A stretch of DNA of 40,080 nt, from the NCBI GenBank assembly GCA_964458795.1, contig CAYWJW010000009.1, forward strand, positions 1 through 40,080, given 5' to 3'. Made by a program: the position numbers and the translations under genes. The notes under the pieces were generated by a model. That model worked only from the letters and a program-made list of their open reading frames with translations. It had not been told where the DNA came from and did not search any database. This stretch comes from JAJTHY01 sp964458795. Its GTDB lineage: Bacteria; Pseudomonadota; Alphaproteobacteria; Rickettsiales; Midichloriaceae. This document shows, piece after piece, positions 1-8,640 of the stretch; position 1 is the stretch's first letter, and every line of letters begins with the position of its first letter.

Positions 1-1
1 G

Positions 2-865
2 AACCTCAATCCACTTTATGCAATACCTAGCATTCAGATTATCTCTAATACCACCGGATTGTTTCTTGGCTTTCTACTAGGAACTGTACTTGGATTCTCT
101 CCACAGATCCGAATAACTAACCTACTTGAGCGTATGCAGAGCATAGCTAGCAACTCCCTAAAATTCTTTATATTACCCCTATTGCCATTTTTAATTTTAG
201 GATTTGCAGTAAAAATTCAGCATGAAGGGATATTAGAAACTTCAGCTAGTGGTTATGGGAAGATCTTGCTTAACTTCTTTCTAGCGCAACTTTGCTATAT
301 TATCATTGCACTCAGCATTATTAGTGGTTTCAGGGTAAAAAAATTCATGCAAATTCTCAGTAAAATCATGCCAGCATCAATTACCGGGTTTTCTACTTTC
401 TCTAGTGCCGCCACTATGCCTATTACGATCGCATGTACTGAGAAAATCTTAGATGATAAATCAATCGCAAAGTCGTTCATTCCAGCAACCGTAAATATCC
501 ATTTGATAGGGACGGCTATAGGCATGAACGTAATCATCTTAAGCTGCATAAGTTTATATGGCATGGCTATCCCAAGTTATATAGAATTTTTGCCTTTTGC
601 ATTCTACTTTGTGATTATGATGTTCGCAGTAGTAGGGGTTCCAGGCGGATCCATTTTTGCAATAGCTCCTTTAATCGAGCAATACTTAGGGGTAGGTCCG
701 GAAGCTATAGCGTTAATCACTGCTCTTGTACTATTGTTCGATCCCATTGATACTTCATTTAACATTACGGCAAATGCAATTTTAGCCAAATTTTTTGAGC
801 GATTCTATCAATTGATTGATTCGTTTAAACCGTTAAAAGTCAAACAATCTGAGGCTGGAGAATGA
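2..865 (+). CDS. Dicarboxylate/amino-acid:cation symporter (DAACS/GltP family), 5' end outside window
   Basis: An inner-membrane secondary transporter that takes up dicarboxylates or acidic amino acids with Na+ or H+. The reading frame is open from base 2 with no stop, so the N-terminal part of this roughly 400-residue family lies upstream of the window; the TTG at 59 is not a convincing start. Family hallmarks are visible: the serine-rich re-entrant loop SSAATMPITIACTE, the following transmembrane segment with HLIGTAIGMN where the family has P-x-G-x-x-x-NMDG, and the second hairpin and last helix GVPGGSIFAIAP ... FNITANAI. The usual NMDGTA motif is changed to GMNVII, and the usual D in the last helix (RT-x-x-NVTGD) is replaced (SFNITANA), so substrate may differ from glutamate. 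Its TGA overlaps the next ATG by four bases (ATGA), which implies cotranscription with the SDR gene. Confidence 0.85.
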   Translation, partial: NLNPLYAIPSIQIISNTTGLFLGFLLGTVLGFSPQIRITNLLERMQSIASNSLKFFILPLLPFLILGFAVKIQHEGILETSASGYGKILLNFFLAQLCYIIIALSIISGFRVKKFMQILSKIMPASITGFSTFSSAATMPITIACTEKILDDKSIAKSFIPATVNIHLIGTAIGMNVIILSCISLYGMAIPSYIEFLPFAFYFVIMMFAVVGVPGGSIFAIAPLIEQYLGVGPEAIALITALVLLFDPIDTSFNITANAILAKFFERFYQLIDSFKPLKVKQSEAGE

Positions 866-1734
866 ACCATTTATTTTGCTTTGGTCTTGGCTATACTGCA
901 AAACGATTGCTTGCAACATTTGGTGCCAATAATCAAAAAGACTGGACCTTCTCAGGTACTAGCAGATCTCAAGTTAATTATGCTTCCACGCAGATGCATA
1001 TATTTGACGACCTATTAATTCTACCAGATGATATCACCCATATTCTAATATCTGTGCCGCCAAAAGAAACTGGCGACCTTGTGCACAGCAGATTCTATAA
1101 CCAAATTGTACGACTTAAGAATCTTCAATGGCTTGGATATCTATCCTCAACTGGCGTGTATGGAGATCACAAAGGCGCATGGGTTTCTGAAGAATCCGAA
1201 GTAAGCTTGAGCAGTGCATCTGGACGTTCACGCTTGAGCTCTGAGAATCAATGGTTGCAAGCTTCAAGAGAGGATATACCTACTCATATATTTCGAATAT
1301 CCGGGATTTATGGACCAGGAAGAAGCGCTCTGGAAAATGTGATTTCAGGTAAAATCAAAATCATTAATAAACCTGATGTGGTGTTTTCTCGCATTCATGT
1401 GGACGATATAGTTAATGCATTGTCTTTATCGATTGCCAAACCTAATACTGGCTCTATATACAATTTGGCTGACGACTACCCGTGCAATCCTCGTGAAGTA
1501 ACTGAATTCGCTTGTAAATTATTGGGTGTGGCACCTCCTTCACCCATACTTCTAGAAGATGCTGAATTAAGCGATATTGGAAAAGGATTCTATATGCAGA
1601 GCAGACGTGTCAGTAATAATAAAATTAAAACTGAGCTTGGACTCAAATTAATATATCCTACTTATAAAGAGGGACTTATATCAATCGCCAAAGAATGCGG
1701 TTATATAGCTAGGTCATATGACGACCTTGTATAG
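862..1734 (+). CDS. YeeZ-like atypical SDR / NAD(P)-binding epimerase-fold protein
   Basis: A cytosolic NAD(P)-binding Rossmann protein of 290 residues, of the atypical short-chain dehydrogenase/epimerase type exemplified by E. coli YeeZ. Evidence is the N-terminal FCFGLGYTAKRL dinucleotide-binding stretch, the LISVPP turn, the YLSSTGVYGD segment near residue 95, RISGIYGPGR, and a RIHVDDIV segment typical of extended SDRs. No clear YxxxK catalytic pair follows the STGVYGD motif, so the enzyme reaction cannot be stated. The start is fixed by the ATGA overlap with the upstream symporter. The 3' end overlaps the convergent 1440-residue gene by 26 bases. Confidence 0.75.
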   Translation: MNHLFCFGLGYTAKRLLATFGANNQKDWTFSGTSRSQVNYASTQMHIFDDLLILPDDITHILISVPPKETGDLVHSRFYNQIVRLKNLQWLGYLSSTGVYGDHKGAWVSEESEVSLSSASGRSRLSSENQWLQASREDIPTHIFRISGIYGPGRSALENVISGKIKIINKPDVVFSRIHVDDIVNALSLSIAKPNTGSIYNLADDYPCNPREVTEFACKLLGVAPPSPILLEDAELSDIGKGFYMQSRRVSNNKIKTELGLKLIYPTYKEGLISIAKECGYIARSYDDLV

Positions 1735-4700
1735 TTTCTTTTCTAGTAGCTCTTTCAGCAAATTTGGTTGGTTGCTGTTCTTTAGTTACATAATTAGTTT
1801 CTAGATATGCTTTTATTTCTGAGTTGTTTATTAAACCCAGCACTCTCTGAGCCTCAACACTGATTGGAGGTTCTGACAATTTTAGTGTTGTTAGAGCATA
1901 ACTTATTTGACCCTTGTTAAATAAGTCAACCATGGATTCTAAAGTCTTAATATCAATTATAGCACCTGTTAACTCAAGTGTTTGGTTATATCTTAATGCC
2001 ACGCTTAGGTTTGAATTGGAGATCTCCGTATTGCTTAGGTCAATCACTGGAGGTGCAAAGCTCGCCCCTTTAAAATCAAAGCTATCAATAACCATATTTG
2101 CGAGCTCAGAAGTTATATACTGACCTGAGAAGTTTTGTGTTTTGATAAAATAGCGCGCCAAACTAGTACTGCCTAGTTCTGTATAATACGATTTGCAAGC
2201 TTCGGCTAGATTTGGCTTCTTACCACTCTCTTCTGTTATACGCACATTATCTATTACTGCAGCTATACTGTTTCCTGCCATCCATCTTTTTACAAAACCT
2301 GGCACGATATTTTCTCTGAAATAGCTTATAACAACGTCAATCAGTAACTGCCAGATTATGGTGCGAGCATCTCCAGAAGTAATTGCAATACCTGCAGCCT
2401 TGAGTGTCCCTCTTACCCTACTTGAGAAATCTTTTTGTAATAGATCATTAAATGCTGAACCAAATTTAGCCAACGATTTTTCATCCTCCAAAAATCTCAT
2501 TACTGCTTCTGAGTCTATGTGGAATTTTCTCGCGTTTGGACTTGCCTTCAAAGTATCTTCAATAACGGACTTAATTTCTCTACGACTGCCTTTAATCATT
2601 GGTATAAATTGATTTCGATATAAGGCAACTAAATCCTTGTCATTAATAACTCTAGCTAAGACTTCTCCAATATCACTAGCTGTTTCATATAATTGAGCAA
2701 TAGACGGCTTTTCCTCTCCTAACAGCTTCAATATAATTTCTACTTTTTCGGGCACTTCATTAAGCTGCGCGATAACTTTTTCATCAGTAATAAGCGCAGC
2801 AGCAGATAATCCAAAACTAATAACCTGAGGTAATAGAGCATTACTATCTCTCAATTTCTCTGGCAATAGTGGTTTAACAAGAGATTGTAAAAACTCATTA
2901 TTACCTAGCTCTGCAAGCTGAGTACGACTACTGGTAATAAGCGGTGAAATTCCGGATGTTTTAAGCACGTTCAAACTCATTGACATAAGCACTCTGATAT
3001 CACTAGCATCAAGCTGTGAAAATATGGCCTGTTTATGCAGAGCCCTTCGTTCATCGGCTCGAAGCTCAGGATTAGTCAACTGAGTTTGCACAGATGTCAA
3101 AATTGCTATTTTAGCAAGTTGAGTATCGCATGTATTAACAACACTTACCACTTCTGGCACTTTATCTACCACATGTTTGGCTATATTACCGAGTAGGGAG
3201 AAATTATCATCATTCACTAATTCTGCTAGACCTTTTGGGAACTCTCCTTCAAAGATGTTGCCGAGCAAAGTGACTATTACTGGTTTTAGTGGATCGGTAT
3301 TTTCTTTAGCAAATAAAGCTTCGAATAAACTTCTGAACTCCTTGTTCTTAAGCAGTGGCGCACCAGCGCTCGCAAGCGCTAGTATATCAGTTACTCCGAG
3401 TATTGGAGCTCCATCTTTATCAAGTTGGATTTTAGATGCGGCTGCAACTAATGCGTTAAGCTGCGGCAAATTCTCACCGCTTATTATGCTAGCTGCTAAT
3501 TTGATACGCGGCTCGATTACTTTTGCAGTTATATTATAGCTATCAAAAAACGTTTTTAACGCCGGCACTGCAAATAAAGCTTTGGATATATTATCGCTAT
3601 TACTCGTAAGCAGTTTATTGACATCATCCAATAATTCCTTATCAACCGCTTTTTCGAATATCTTTGGTAAAACTCCTAAAAGCCCTGATACTGTAGTATT
3701 ATCACCAATAGCGCTAACTGCCTCAGGAGCCTTATCTAAAATGCTCTTGGTTATCTTACCTACTAAGGCGAAGTTATTATCACTTACCAAGTTAGCTAGA
3801 CCCGCTGGAATCTTCTCTCCATAGAAGCCACTAAGCAACCTGTTTATAACAGGTTTTAACGGATCAGTATTTTCTTTATCAAATAAAGCATCAAATGCAC
3901 TCTTGAACTCTGCATTTTTAAGCAGTGGTGCACCAGCCTTTGTAAATGCTAATATATCTGCAACCCCGAGTATTGGAGCTCCATCTTTATCGAATTGGAT
4001 TTTCGCATATAAGTCTATTAACTCAGTAATTTTCCTTGGTGAATCCCCAGACGTTAGCCCTATCCCCATTTTCAAAACTTCACCAATAATATTTCTAGTT
4101 ATACCAAAACTAGATAATATAGGCACAGCGGCAGGAAATTTATCTAGGATATTATTTATATCATTGCTTAAACTTTGAAGTACTTTATTTAGCTTCGTCA
4201 ATAGATTTGGATTAGCAGCTAATTTAAGGCCTAAAGCAGTAAATTTAGTTGTATCCATACTTATAGCGCCATTCACTATGGACGCTGTTTTTAATATCTC
4301 TAAGACTTCTTTGATAATCATATGATTACCTGGGTTTATTATTGCGGCGGCTAATTCTACTGCCGATTTAGCCAAACCTTCACTAACACCAAAACCTTGT
4401 ACTATCTCATTACTTACTGCAAGTTTGGCGATTGTATCCGAATTGCTAGCAAGCATGTCATGAAGCCCGTTTACAATGCCTGATTTATTCTCACTACCGA
4501 ATAACAAAACACTTGCGGAAGCCAGTAAAACACTAAACTTAGTCTGTGTTGGATCTTTTGCGGACGGCGCAAAAATGGCTGCCAGATCAATTGGCTGATC
4601 TGAAGTTATGAGTGGGCCAACTTCCTTGAGTATTTCTTGAATAGATTCATGATGAGCTGGTAGTATACTTCCTATTTCAACAAGTGATGGAATTAAAGCT

Positions 4701-6031
4701 GCTACAAGTTCAGGATTTGCAAAACCATATTCTCTCATAAAATTATTAAATGCACCTTTGCTATCGGAAAACATTGTTTGGAAGATCGGTATATTGCTTC
4801 CTACAATTTTCACTAAGGTTTCAATTTGCCATGGCGCGCTCAGTAGAGATTCAACCAGTTTTAATTTGCTTTGGTTTGTAAGGTCAGATGGTGTCTCGAC
4901 TACAATTTTTATTGCAGACGCAATATCATTTTGGAAGTTCCAAATTATTTGACCAAGGTTAGCTGAATTATTAAGTAACAATTCAAATATAGCAGGACTG
5001 CTTAAGATTCTACTTATGAAGTTTGATTGCATCAGATTGTTTAGATCATCGGGACTTTGCCCCTTTGATTTAAGTTCATTATTTATTAAACTTGGTATAT
5101 CCGCCGCTAAGTTAACTACTTCCCCTAGGTTCGTCATAACAGTTTTAAGTGCAGATCCACTCATTCCAGCAAGTTCAATGTTGGAATCTTTAACTATATC
5201 GGACGCTATACCAAACCCTATTCTAGCTTTGCTGAAACCAGTCAATGTTGCTAAATCTTTGCCTTGTAGATTCTCGTCTATAATTCTCAATATACTAAAT
5301 TTATATGGATTCTTTACTGCATCTTTGAAAGGGCCAATTAGCTCATCCAACAAAGTAGTTATTGAATCGATGGAGTGCGAAGTATCATGTTCTATTTTTG
5401 CAGAAGCTTCTTCAATCTTAAGAGCTTTGATATTTTTTAATTTGGTTTTGAGCAACTCTTTATCTTTCTCAATTTTTCCCCAGTTTTCTCTAGCACTCTT
5501 GTCATCGATCTTTGCACTTAATTGTGCAAGAAGTTGAGCATGCGCCTCATAAGCTTCAAGATCCTTTGCAGATGCTTCAAATGATTCTAGATCTCTTTTA
5601 ACCTCTTCAAGCTTACTTTCCAACACAACCCTATCTTCACCTGTTTTGCCTTTTATTACTGCTTCAATTCCAGTAATTTGTTGCTTAGTAGTATTTATTT
5701 TAGCCTTAGCCGCTTTTGCAGATGCTACATTTTTATCAGCCTCTTCCTTGGCTTTGGCTATTGCACCTTTTCTATCCTCACTCAATATCAATTCTAAGGT
5801 CCGCTCATTCACCACAAAATCTTTAAGCCCCCCAGTAAGCTGAAATCTGCCATAATCACTGGCTTTACTATCTAAGCTATTAACCTCTTCGGCTAATTTC
5901 TTGCTTATAGCTTCTAAAGCTGACTTAGCTTCTGATACCTTCTTCACAAGCTTATCTTTCTCACGCTTTGATTTAGTAGCTACCTGCTTTACTTTTTCGT
6001 GCCCTGGTAACTCTTTAGCCTCACCTTGCAT
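1709..6031 (-). CDS. Large orphan protein (1440 aa) with N-terminal coiled coil and tandem internal repeats
   Basis: Function not recognised. Residues about 1-220 are Lys/Glu/Ala-rich and read as coiled coil. The middle (about 235-1000) is a long run of leucine-rich helical segments containing a tandem duplication with a period of 190 residues: the motif DKDGAPILGV occurs at residue 681 and again at 871, each followed by LLKN-x-EF and KENTDPLKPVI. The C-terminal part contains a stretch of alternating short phrases (VIDLSNTEISNSNL) that looks like a few pentapeptide or leucine-rich turns. No signal peptide or convincing membrane segment is seen. A GGAG Shine-Dalgarno lies 8 bases before the ATG. 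It is a single-gene unit, convergent with the SDR gene. Size, coiled coil and internal repeats resemble secreted or structural proteins of intracellular bacteria, but that is inference only. Confidence 0.7.
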   Translation of the reverse strand: MQGEAKELPGHEKVKQVATKSKREKDKLVKKVSEAKSALEAISKKLAEEVNSLDSKASDYGRFQLTGGLKDFVVNERTLELILSEDRKGAIAKAKEEADKNVASAKAAKAKINTTKQQITGIEAVIKGKTGEDRVVLESKLEEVKRDLESFEASAKDLEAYEAHAQLLAQLSAKIDDKSARENWGKIEKDKELLKTKLKNIKALKIEEASAKIEHDTSHSIDSITTLLDELIGPFKDAVKNPYKFSILRIIDENLQGKDLATLTGFSKARIGFGIASDIVKDSNIELAGMSGSALKTVMTNLGEVVNLAADIPSLINNELKSKGQSPDDLNNLMQSNFISRILSSPAIFELLLNNSANLGQIIWNFQNDIASAIKIVVETPSDLTNQSKLKLVESLLSAPWQIETLVKIVGSNIPIFQTMFSDSKGAFNNFMREYGFANPELVAALIPSLVEIGSILPAHHESIQEILKEVGPLITSDQPIDLAAIFAPSAKDPTQTKFSVLLASASVLLFGSENKSGIVNGLHDMLASNSDTIAKLAVSNEIVQGFGVSEGLAKSAVELAAAIINPGNHMIIKEVLEILKTASIVNGAISMDTTKFTALGLKLAANPNLLTKLNKVLQSLSNDINNILDKFPAAVPILSSFGITRNIIGEVLKMGIGLTSGDSPRKITELIDLYAKIQFDKDGAPILGVADILAFTKAGAPLLKNAEFKSAFDALFDKENTDPLKPVINRLLSGFYGEKIPAGLANLVSDNNFALVGKITKSILDKAPEAVSAIGDNTTVSGLLGVLPKIFEKAVDKELLDDVNKLLTSNSDNISKALFAVPALKTFFDSYNITAKVIEPRIKLAASIISGENLPQLNALVAAASKIQLDKDGAPILGVTDILALASAGAPLLKNKEFRSLFEALFAKENTDPLKPVIVTLLGNIFEGEFPKGLAELVNDDNFSLLGNIAKHVVDKVPEVVSVVNTCDTQLAKIAILTSVQTQLTNPELRADERRALHKQAIFSQLDASDIRVLMSMSLNVLKTSGISPLITSSRTQLAELGNNEFLQSLVKPLLPEKLRDSNALLPQVISFGLSAAALITDEKVIAQLNEVPEKVEIILKLLGEEKPSIAQLYETASDIGEVLARVINDKDLVALYRNQFIPMIKGSRREIKSVIEDTLKASPNARKFHIDSEAVMRFLEDEKSLAKFGSAFNDLLQKDFSSRVRGTLKAAGIAITSGDARTIIWQLLIDVVISYFRENIVPGFVKRWMAGNSIAAVIDNVRITEESGKKPNLAEACKSYYTELGSTSLARYFIKTQNFSGQYITSELANMVIDSFDFKGASFAPPVIDLSNTEISNSNLSVALRYNQTLELTGAIIDIKTLESMVDLFNKGQISYALTTLKLSEPPISVEAQRVLGLINNSEIKAYLETNYVTKEQQPTKFAERATRKETIQGRHMT
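3134..3544 (-). repeat. Second copy of the 190-residue internal repeat
   Basis: DNA identity with the neighbouring copy is high: the 26 bases at 3396-3421 are identical to 3966-3991, an offset of 570 bases or 190 codons. The translated copies share IQLDKDGAPILGV, the GAPLLKN segment, KENTDPLKPVI and a G-L-A-x-LV-x-D-NF-x-L-x-G segment. Boundaries are approximate. Confidence 0.7.
3704..4114 (-). repeat. First copy of the 190-residue internal repeat
   Basis: Partner of the copy centred near 3340. It carries IQFDKDGAPILGV, KENTDPLKPVI and LANLVSDNNFALVG. Codon-level similarity suggests a relatively recent in-frame tandem duplication inside the gene. Boundaries are approximate. Confidence 0.7.
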
Positions 6032-6124
6032 AGTTCTTGCTCCATATACTTATGTTATAAGTTTAAGCTGCAGTAGTTAATAAAACGTTAACCGCTTCAA
6101 AAAATTTAAAGGCACATACATATT

Positions 6125-6287
6125 ATACCAATTCCAGCAAATAACTGTACAGATGCGGGATAAATTTTGATTTTTTGGGAAGTCGCTGAAAGCCCATAAT
6201 ATTCTACATATTTTGGGCTTTTAGTGGCGACTAAAAAAATCAAAAGATGAAATGCATCTGTGCAGTTATTTACTGGAATTGGTATTA
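6125..6287. repeat. Palindromic intergenic repeat (MITE/RPE-like), complete copy
   Basis: The outer arms are ATACCAATTCCAGCAAATAA at the left and its near-perfect complement at the right, ending GGAATTGGTATTA. The arms continue inward through AGATGC and GATTTTTTGGGAAGTCGC to an inner stem AAAGCCCA / TGGGCTTTT around a short AT loop. Overall it is about 163 bases that could fold into one long hairpin. No transposase gene is present. A second copy starts at 40013, and partial end sequences occur near 13731 and 29849, so this is a dispersed family. Confidence 0.85.
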
Positions 6288-6335
6288 CCTCTATAACGTT
6301 ATTCCCCAGCATAATACACCTTGCTTACCCCCTTA

Positions 6336-6345
6336 TGGGAGTCCC
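6336..6345 (+). repeat. GGAAGTCCC-type intergenic motif, copy 1
   Basis: TTATGGGAGTCCCTAACG followed by an A/T run. It aligns with three other intergenic sites in the window (16611, 29788 on the minus strand, 38617). It lies 75 bases upstream of fabI and points towards it. The core is nearly palindromic. Confidence 0.45.
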
Positions 6346-6419
6346 TAACGTAAATTTTTTATAATTTATTTAGCTTTATTATTACTTGCTCTATACTGGA
6401 AATGATGCAGAGGTTTAAA

Positions 6420-7190
6420 ATGGAATCATTTTCATTAAATGGGAAAAAAGGGTTAATCGTAGGAATAACCAACGATTTATCGATAGCCTATGGCTGCGCT
6501 AGAGCATTAAAGTTGCTTGGCGCATCACTTGCAATAACTTATGCCTCAAGCAAGTCTGAACAATACGTTAAACCATTGGCAGAAGAATTAGACGCAGCAC
6601 TCTTTATGAAGATGGATGTGCAAGATGATGGCCAATTGGATGCTGTATTTTCTAGCATTAAGGAAATATGGGGAGAGTTGGACTTCGTGATTCACTCCAT
6701 AGCATTCGCAAATAAAGTAGATCTACAAGCCAAGGTGATTGATTGCTCCAGAAAAGGATTTTTAGAAGCTATGGACATTTCCTGCTATTCACTCATCAAA
6801 CTTAGCCATCTAGCAGCACCACTAATGAAAAATGGTGGCAGCATAATAACCATGAGCTATGTTGGCAGCGAGCGTGTGGTTGAAAATTATGGTATAATGG
6901 GGCCTATTAAAGCCGCAGTAGAAGGCATAACAAAATATCTAGCTTCAGAGCTTGGAGATAAGGGAATACGAGTTAATGCCATATCTTCGGGACCAATCAA
7001 AACTAGAGCAGCAAGTGGCATTGCTCAATTTGATTCTTTACTGGCGCATGCTCATGCCATATCTCCTTTACAAAAAGTCTTAACCATCAATGATGTAGGA
7101 AATCTAAGCGCATTTCTAATAAGCAATGCTGGCATCTGTATTACCGGCGAAGTTATACATGTTGACTGCGGATATCATATAATGGGTTGA
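6420..7190 (+). CDS. fabI: Enoyl-[acyl-carrier-protein] reductase (NADH), FabI
   Basis: Catalyses the last reduction of each round of type II fatty acid synthesis, reducing trans-2-enoyl-ACP in the cytosol. The 256-residue product has the FabI pattern rather than the generic SDR one: GLIVGITNDLSIAYG at the nucleotide site, DFVIHSIAFA near residue 88, and active-site Tyr147, Tyr157 and Lys164 with the classic Tyr-x6-Lys spacing in NYGIMGPIK. The ATG at 6420 is chosen because AGAGG sits six bases before it; in-frame ATGs at 6402 and 6405 have no comparable site. It is the first gene of a run with maoC-pta and ackA, a combination I know from other alphaproteobacteria. The gap of 61 bases to the next gene could hold a secondary promoter. 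Confidence 0.93.
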   Translation: MESFSLNGKKGLIVGITNDLSIAYGCARALKLLGASLAITYASSKSEQYVKPLAEELDAALFMKMDVQDDGQLDAVFSSIKEIWGELDFVIHSIAFANKVDLQAKVIDCSRKGFLEAMDISCYSLIKLSHLAAPLMKNGGSIITMSYVGSERVVENYGIMGPIKAAVEGITKYLASELGDKGIRVNAISSGPIKTRAASGIAQFDSLLAHAHAISPLQKVLTINDVGNLSAFLISNAGICITGEVIHVDCGYHIMG

Positions 7191-7251
7191 CAACTGAAAG
7201 CTATAAGCGCGATAATCTAACAAGCAAATGTAATTAGTTCTGGTAATATTA

Positions 7252-8640
7252 ATGCCCCAGATAACCAGTAAAACTTTTGATGAGATAAACCTTGGTGACG
7301 CAACTAGTTTAACCAGGATACTGCGTAAGCACGATATTCAGTTATTTGCTCTAGTAACTGGCGACATGAATCCGGCGCATCTTGATGAAAAGTACTCAAA
7401 GACCGATATTTTTCATCAATTAGTTGGTCATGGTATGTGGACTGGATCCATGTTTTCTGCCTTGCTTGGAATGCAGCTACCTGGCCCAGGAACTATATAT
7501 TTGAGTCAAACTCTCAAGTTCTTAAATCCAGTTATGATTGGTGACGTTGTCACTGCTACAGTTAAGGTAACTGCTAAGAATCCCAAAAACAAACACATTA
7601 CTTTAAGCACTCATTGTGTTAATAGCTCAGGCAAGGTTATAGTTGAAGGAGAGGCGGTAGTGCTTGCATCTAAAACTCCTGCTAGCTTTGATCTATCTAA
7701 AATGGCTATACCCAATATAGATTATCACAATAAGTATTTCGATATTTTGTTATTGGAAAGGGCCAAGGGGCTGGAACCGCTTAAAACAGCTGTTGTGCAT
7801 CCAGTTGATGCCAATTCATTTGCTGCCACAATTGATGCTATGAAACTAGGGATTATTGACCCTATCTTAATAGGTCCTGAAGCTAAGCTTAAGGCTGTAG
7901 CTGCCGCATTAAATGTAGATATCAATACTCTAAAATTACACTTCACCCCACATAGTGACGCAGCAGCAGCTGCTGCAGTTGCATTAGTACATTCAGGCGA
8001 AGTTGAAGCTATAATGAAGGGTAAAATCGCAACTGAAGAGCTGATGCATCCAATGATGGATAAAGAGACCGGACTACGGACAGGTAGAAGAATGAGCCAC
8101 ATATTTGCCTTTAACGTGCCAAGCTATCCAAAACCACTATTCCTTACCGATGCAGCAATCAATATCCATCCTACTCTATCAGACAAGAAGGATATAGTGC
8201 AAAATGCAGTTGATCTGTTCCATGCTATAGGACTTGGAAAACCTTATGTAGCAGTACTTTCTGCGGTAGAGACGGTGACAGAAACCCTTCCTTCAACTCT
8301 TGATGCTACCGCGCTTTGCAAGATGGCAGACCGCAATCAAATTACCGGATGTTTTATTGATGGACCTCTTGCGTTTGACAATGCCATCTCCGTTGAATCG
8401 GCCAACCTTAAAAATATTCATTCTGAAGTAGCTGGAAGAGCTGATATCTTAGTAGTGCCGGACTTGGAGTCAGGCAATATGTTATATAAACAACTAGGTT
8501 ATTTCTCAGGAGCTCAAGGAGCTGGTATTGTACTTGGAGCTAAAGTGCCTATTATACTTACTAGCCGTTCAAGCAGTGTAGAATCTCGAGTATCATCCGC
8601 AGCACTTTCCTTATTATACACAAGAGCTTCATGCGTATGA
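7252..8640 (+). CDS. Bifunctional MaoC-like enoyl-CoA hydratase / phosphate acyltransferase
   Basis: A two-domain cytosolic enzyme of 462 residues. Residues about 10-145 form a MaoC/hydratase-2 hot-dog domain with the signature GDMNPAHLD, placing the catalytic Asp at 38 and His at 43. Residues about 160-462 form a Pta/Ptb phosphate acyltransferase, seen from KGKIATEELMHPMM, LTDAAINIHPTL, FIDGPLAFDNA and VVPDLESGNMLYKQL. The second domain exchanges CoA for phosphate on an acyl-CoA; with the acetate kinase encoded next it would make ATP from acyl-CoA, or activate the acid in reverse. Whether the acyl group is acetyl, propionyl or butyryl cannot be told. The stop overlaps the start region of ackA, so translation is probably coupled. 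Confidence 0.9.
   Translation: MPQITSKTFDEINLGDATSLTRILRKHDIQLFALVTGDMNPAHLDEKYSKTDIFHQLVGHGMWTGSMFSALLGMQLPGPGTIYLSQTLKFLNPVMIGDVVTATVKVTAKNPKNKHITLSTHCVNSSGKVIVEGEAVVLASKTPASFDLSKMAIPNIDYHNKYFDILLLERAKGLEPLKTAVVHPVDANSFAATIDAMKLGIIDPILIGPEAKLKAVAAALNVDINTLKLHFTPHSDAAAAAAVALVHSGEVEAIMKGKIATEELMHPMMDKETGLRTGRRMSHIFAFNVPSYPKPLFLTDAAINIHPTLSDKKDIVQNAVDLFHAIGLGKPYVAVLSAVETVTETLPSTLDATALCKMADRNQITGCFIDGPLAFDNAISVESANLKNIHSEVAGRADILVVPDLESGNMLYKQLGYFSGAQGAGIVLGAKVPIILTSRSSSVESRVSSAALSLLYTRASCV

Larger units (their letters stand above)
6032..6419. other. Intergenic region between divergent genes, holding a palindromic repeat and fabI upstream sequence
   Basis: This 388-base gap separates the orphan on the minus strand from fabI on the plus strand. 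It holds the long inverted repeat at 6125-6287, one copy of the GGAAGTCCC-type motif at 6336-6345, and a TATACT hexamer at 6392-6397 that could be a -10 box for fabI; its -35 is weak. An open frame of 68 codons crosses the palindrome on the minus strand, but it exists because of the repeat and has no ribosome binding site or family resemblance. Confidence 0.6.

Noticed and set aside
5016..5537. A 173-codon open frame on the plus strand opposite the 1440-residue gene, with several similar frames
   Set aside because: It is the complement of a coherent coiled-coil coding sequence; its translation is low-complexity Ser/Leu-rich with no domain.
6106..6312. A 68-codon frame on the minus strand across the palindromic repeat
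   Set aside because: Its sequence is set by the inverted repeat, it has no ribosome binding site or family resemblance, and it is best treated as part of the repeat.
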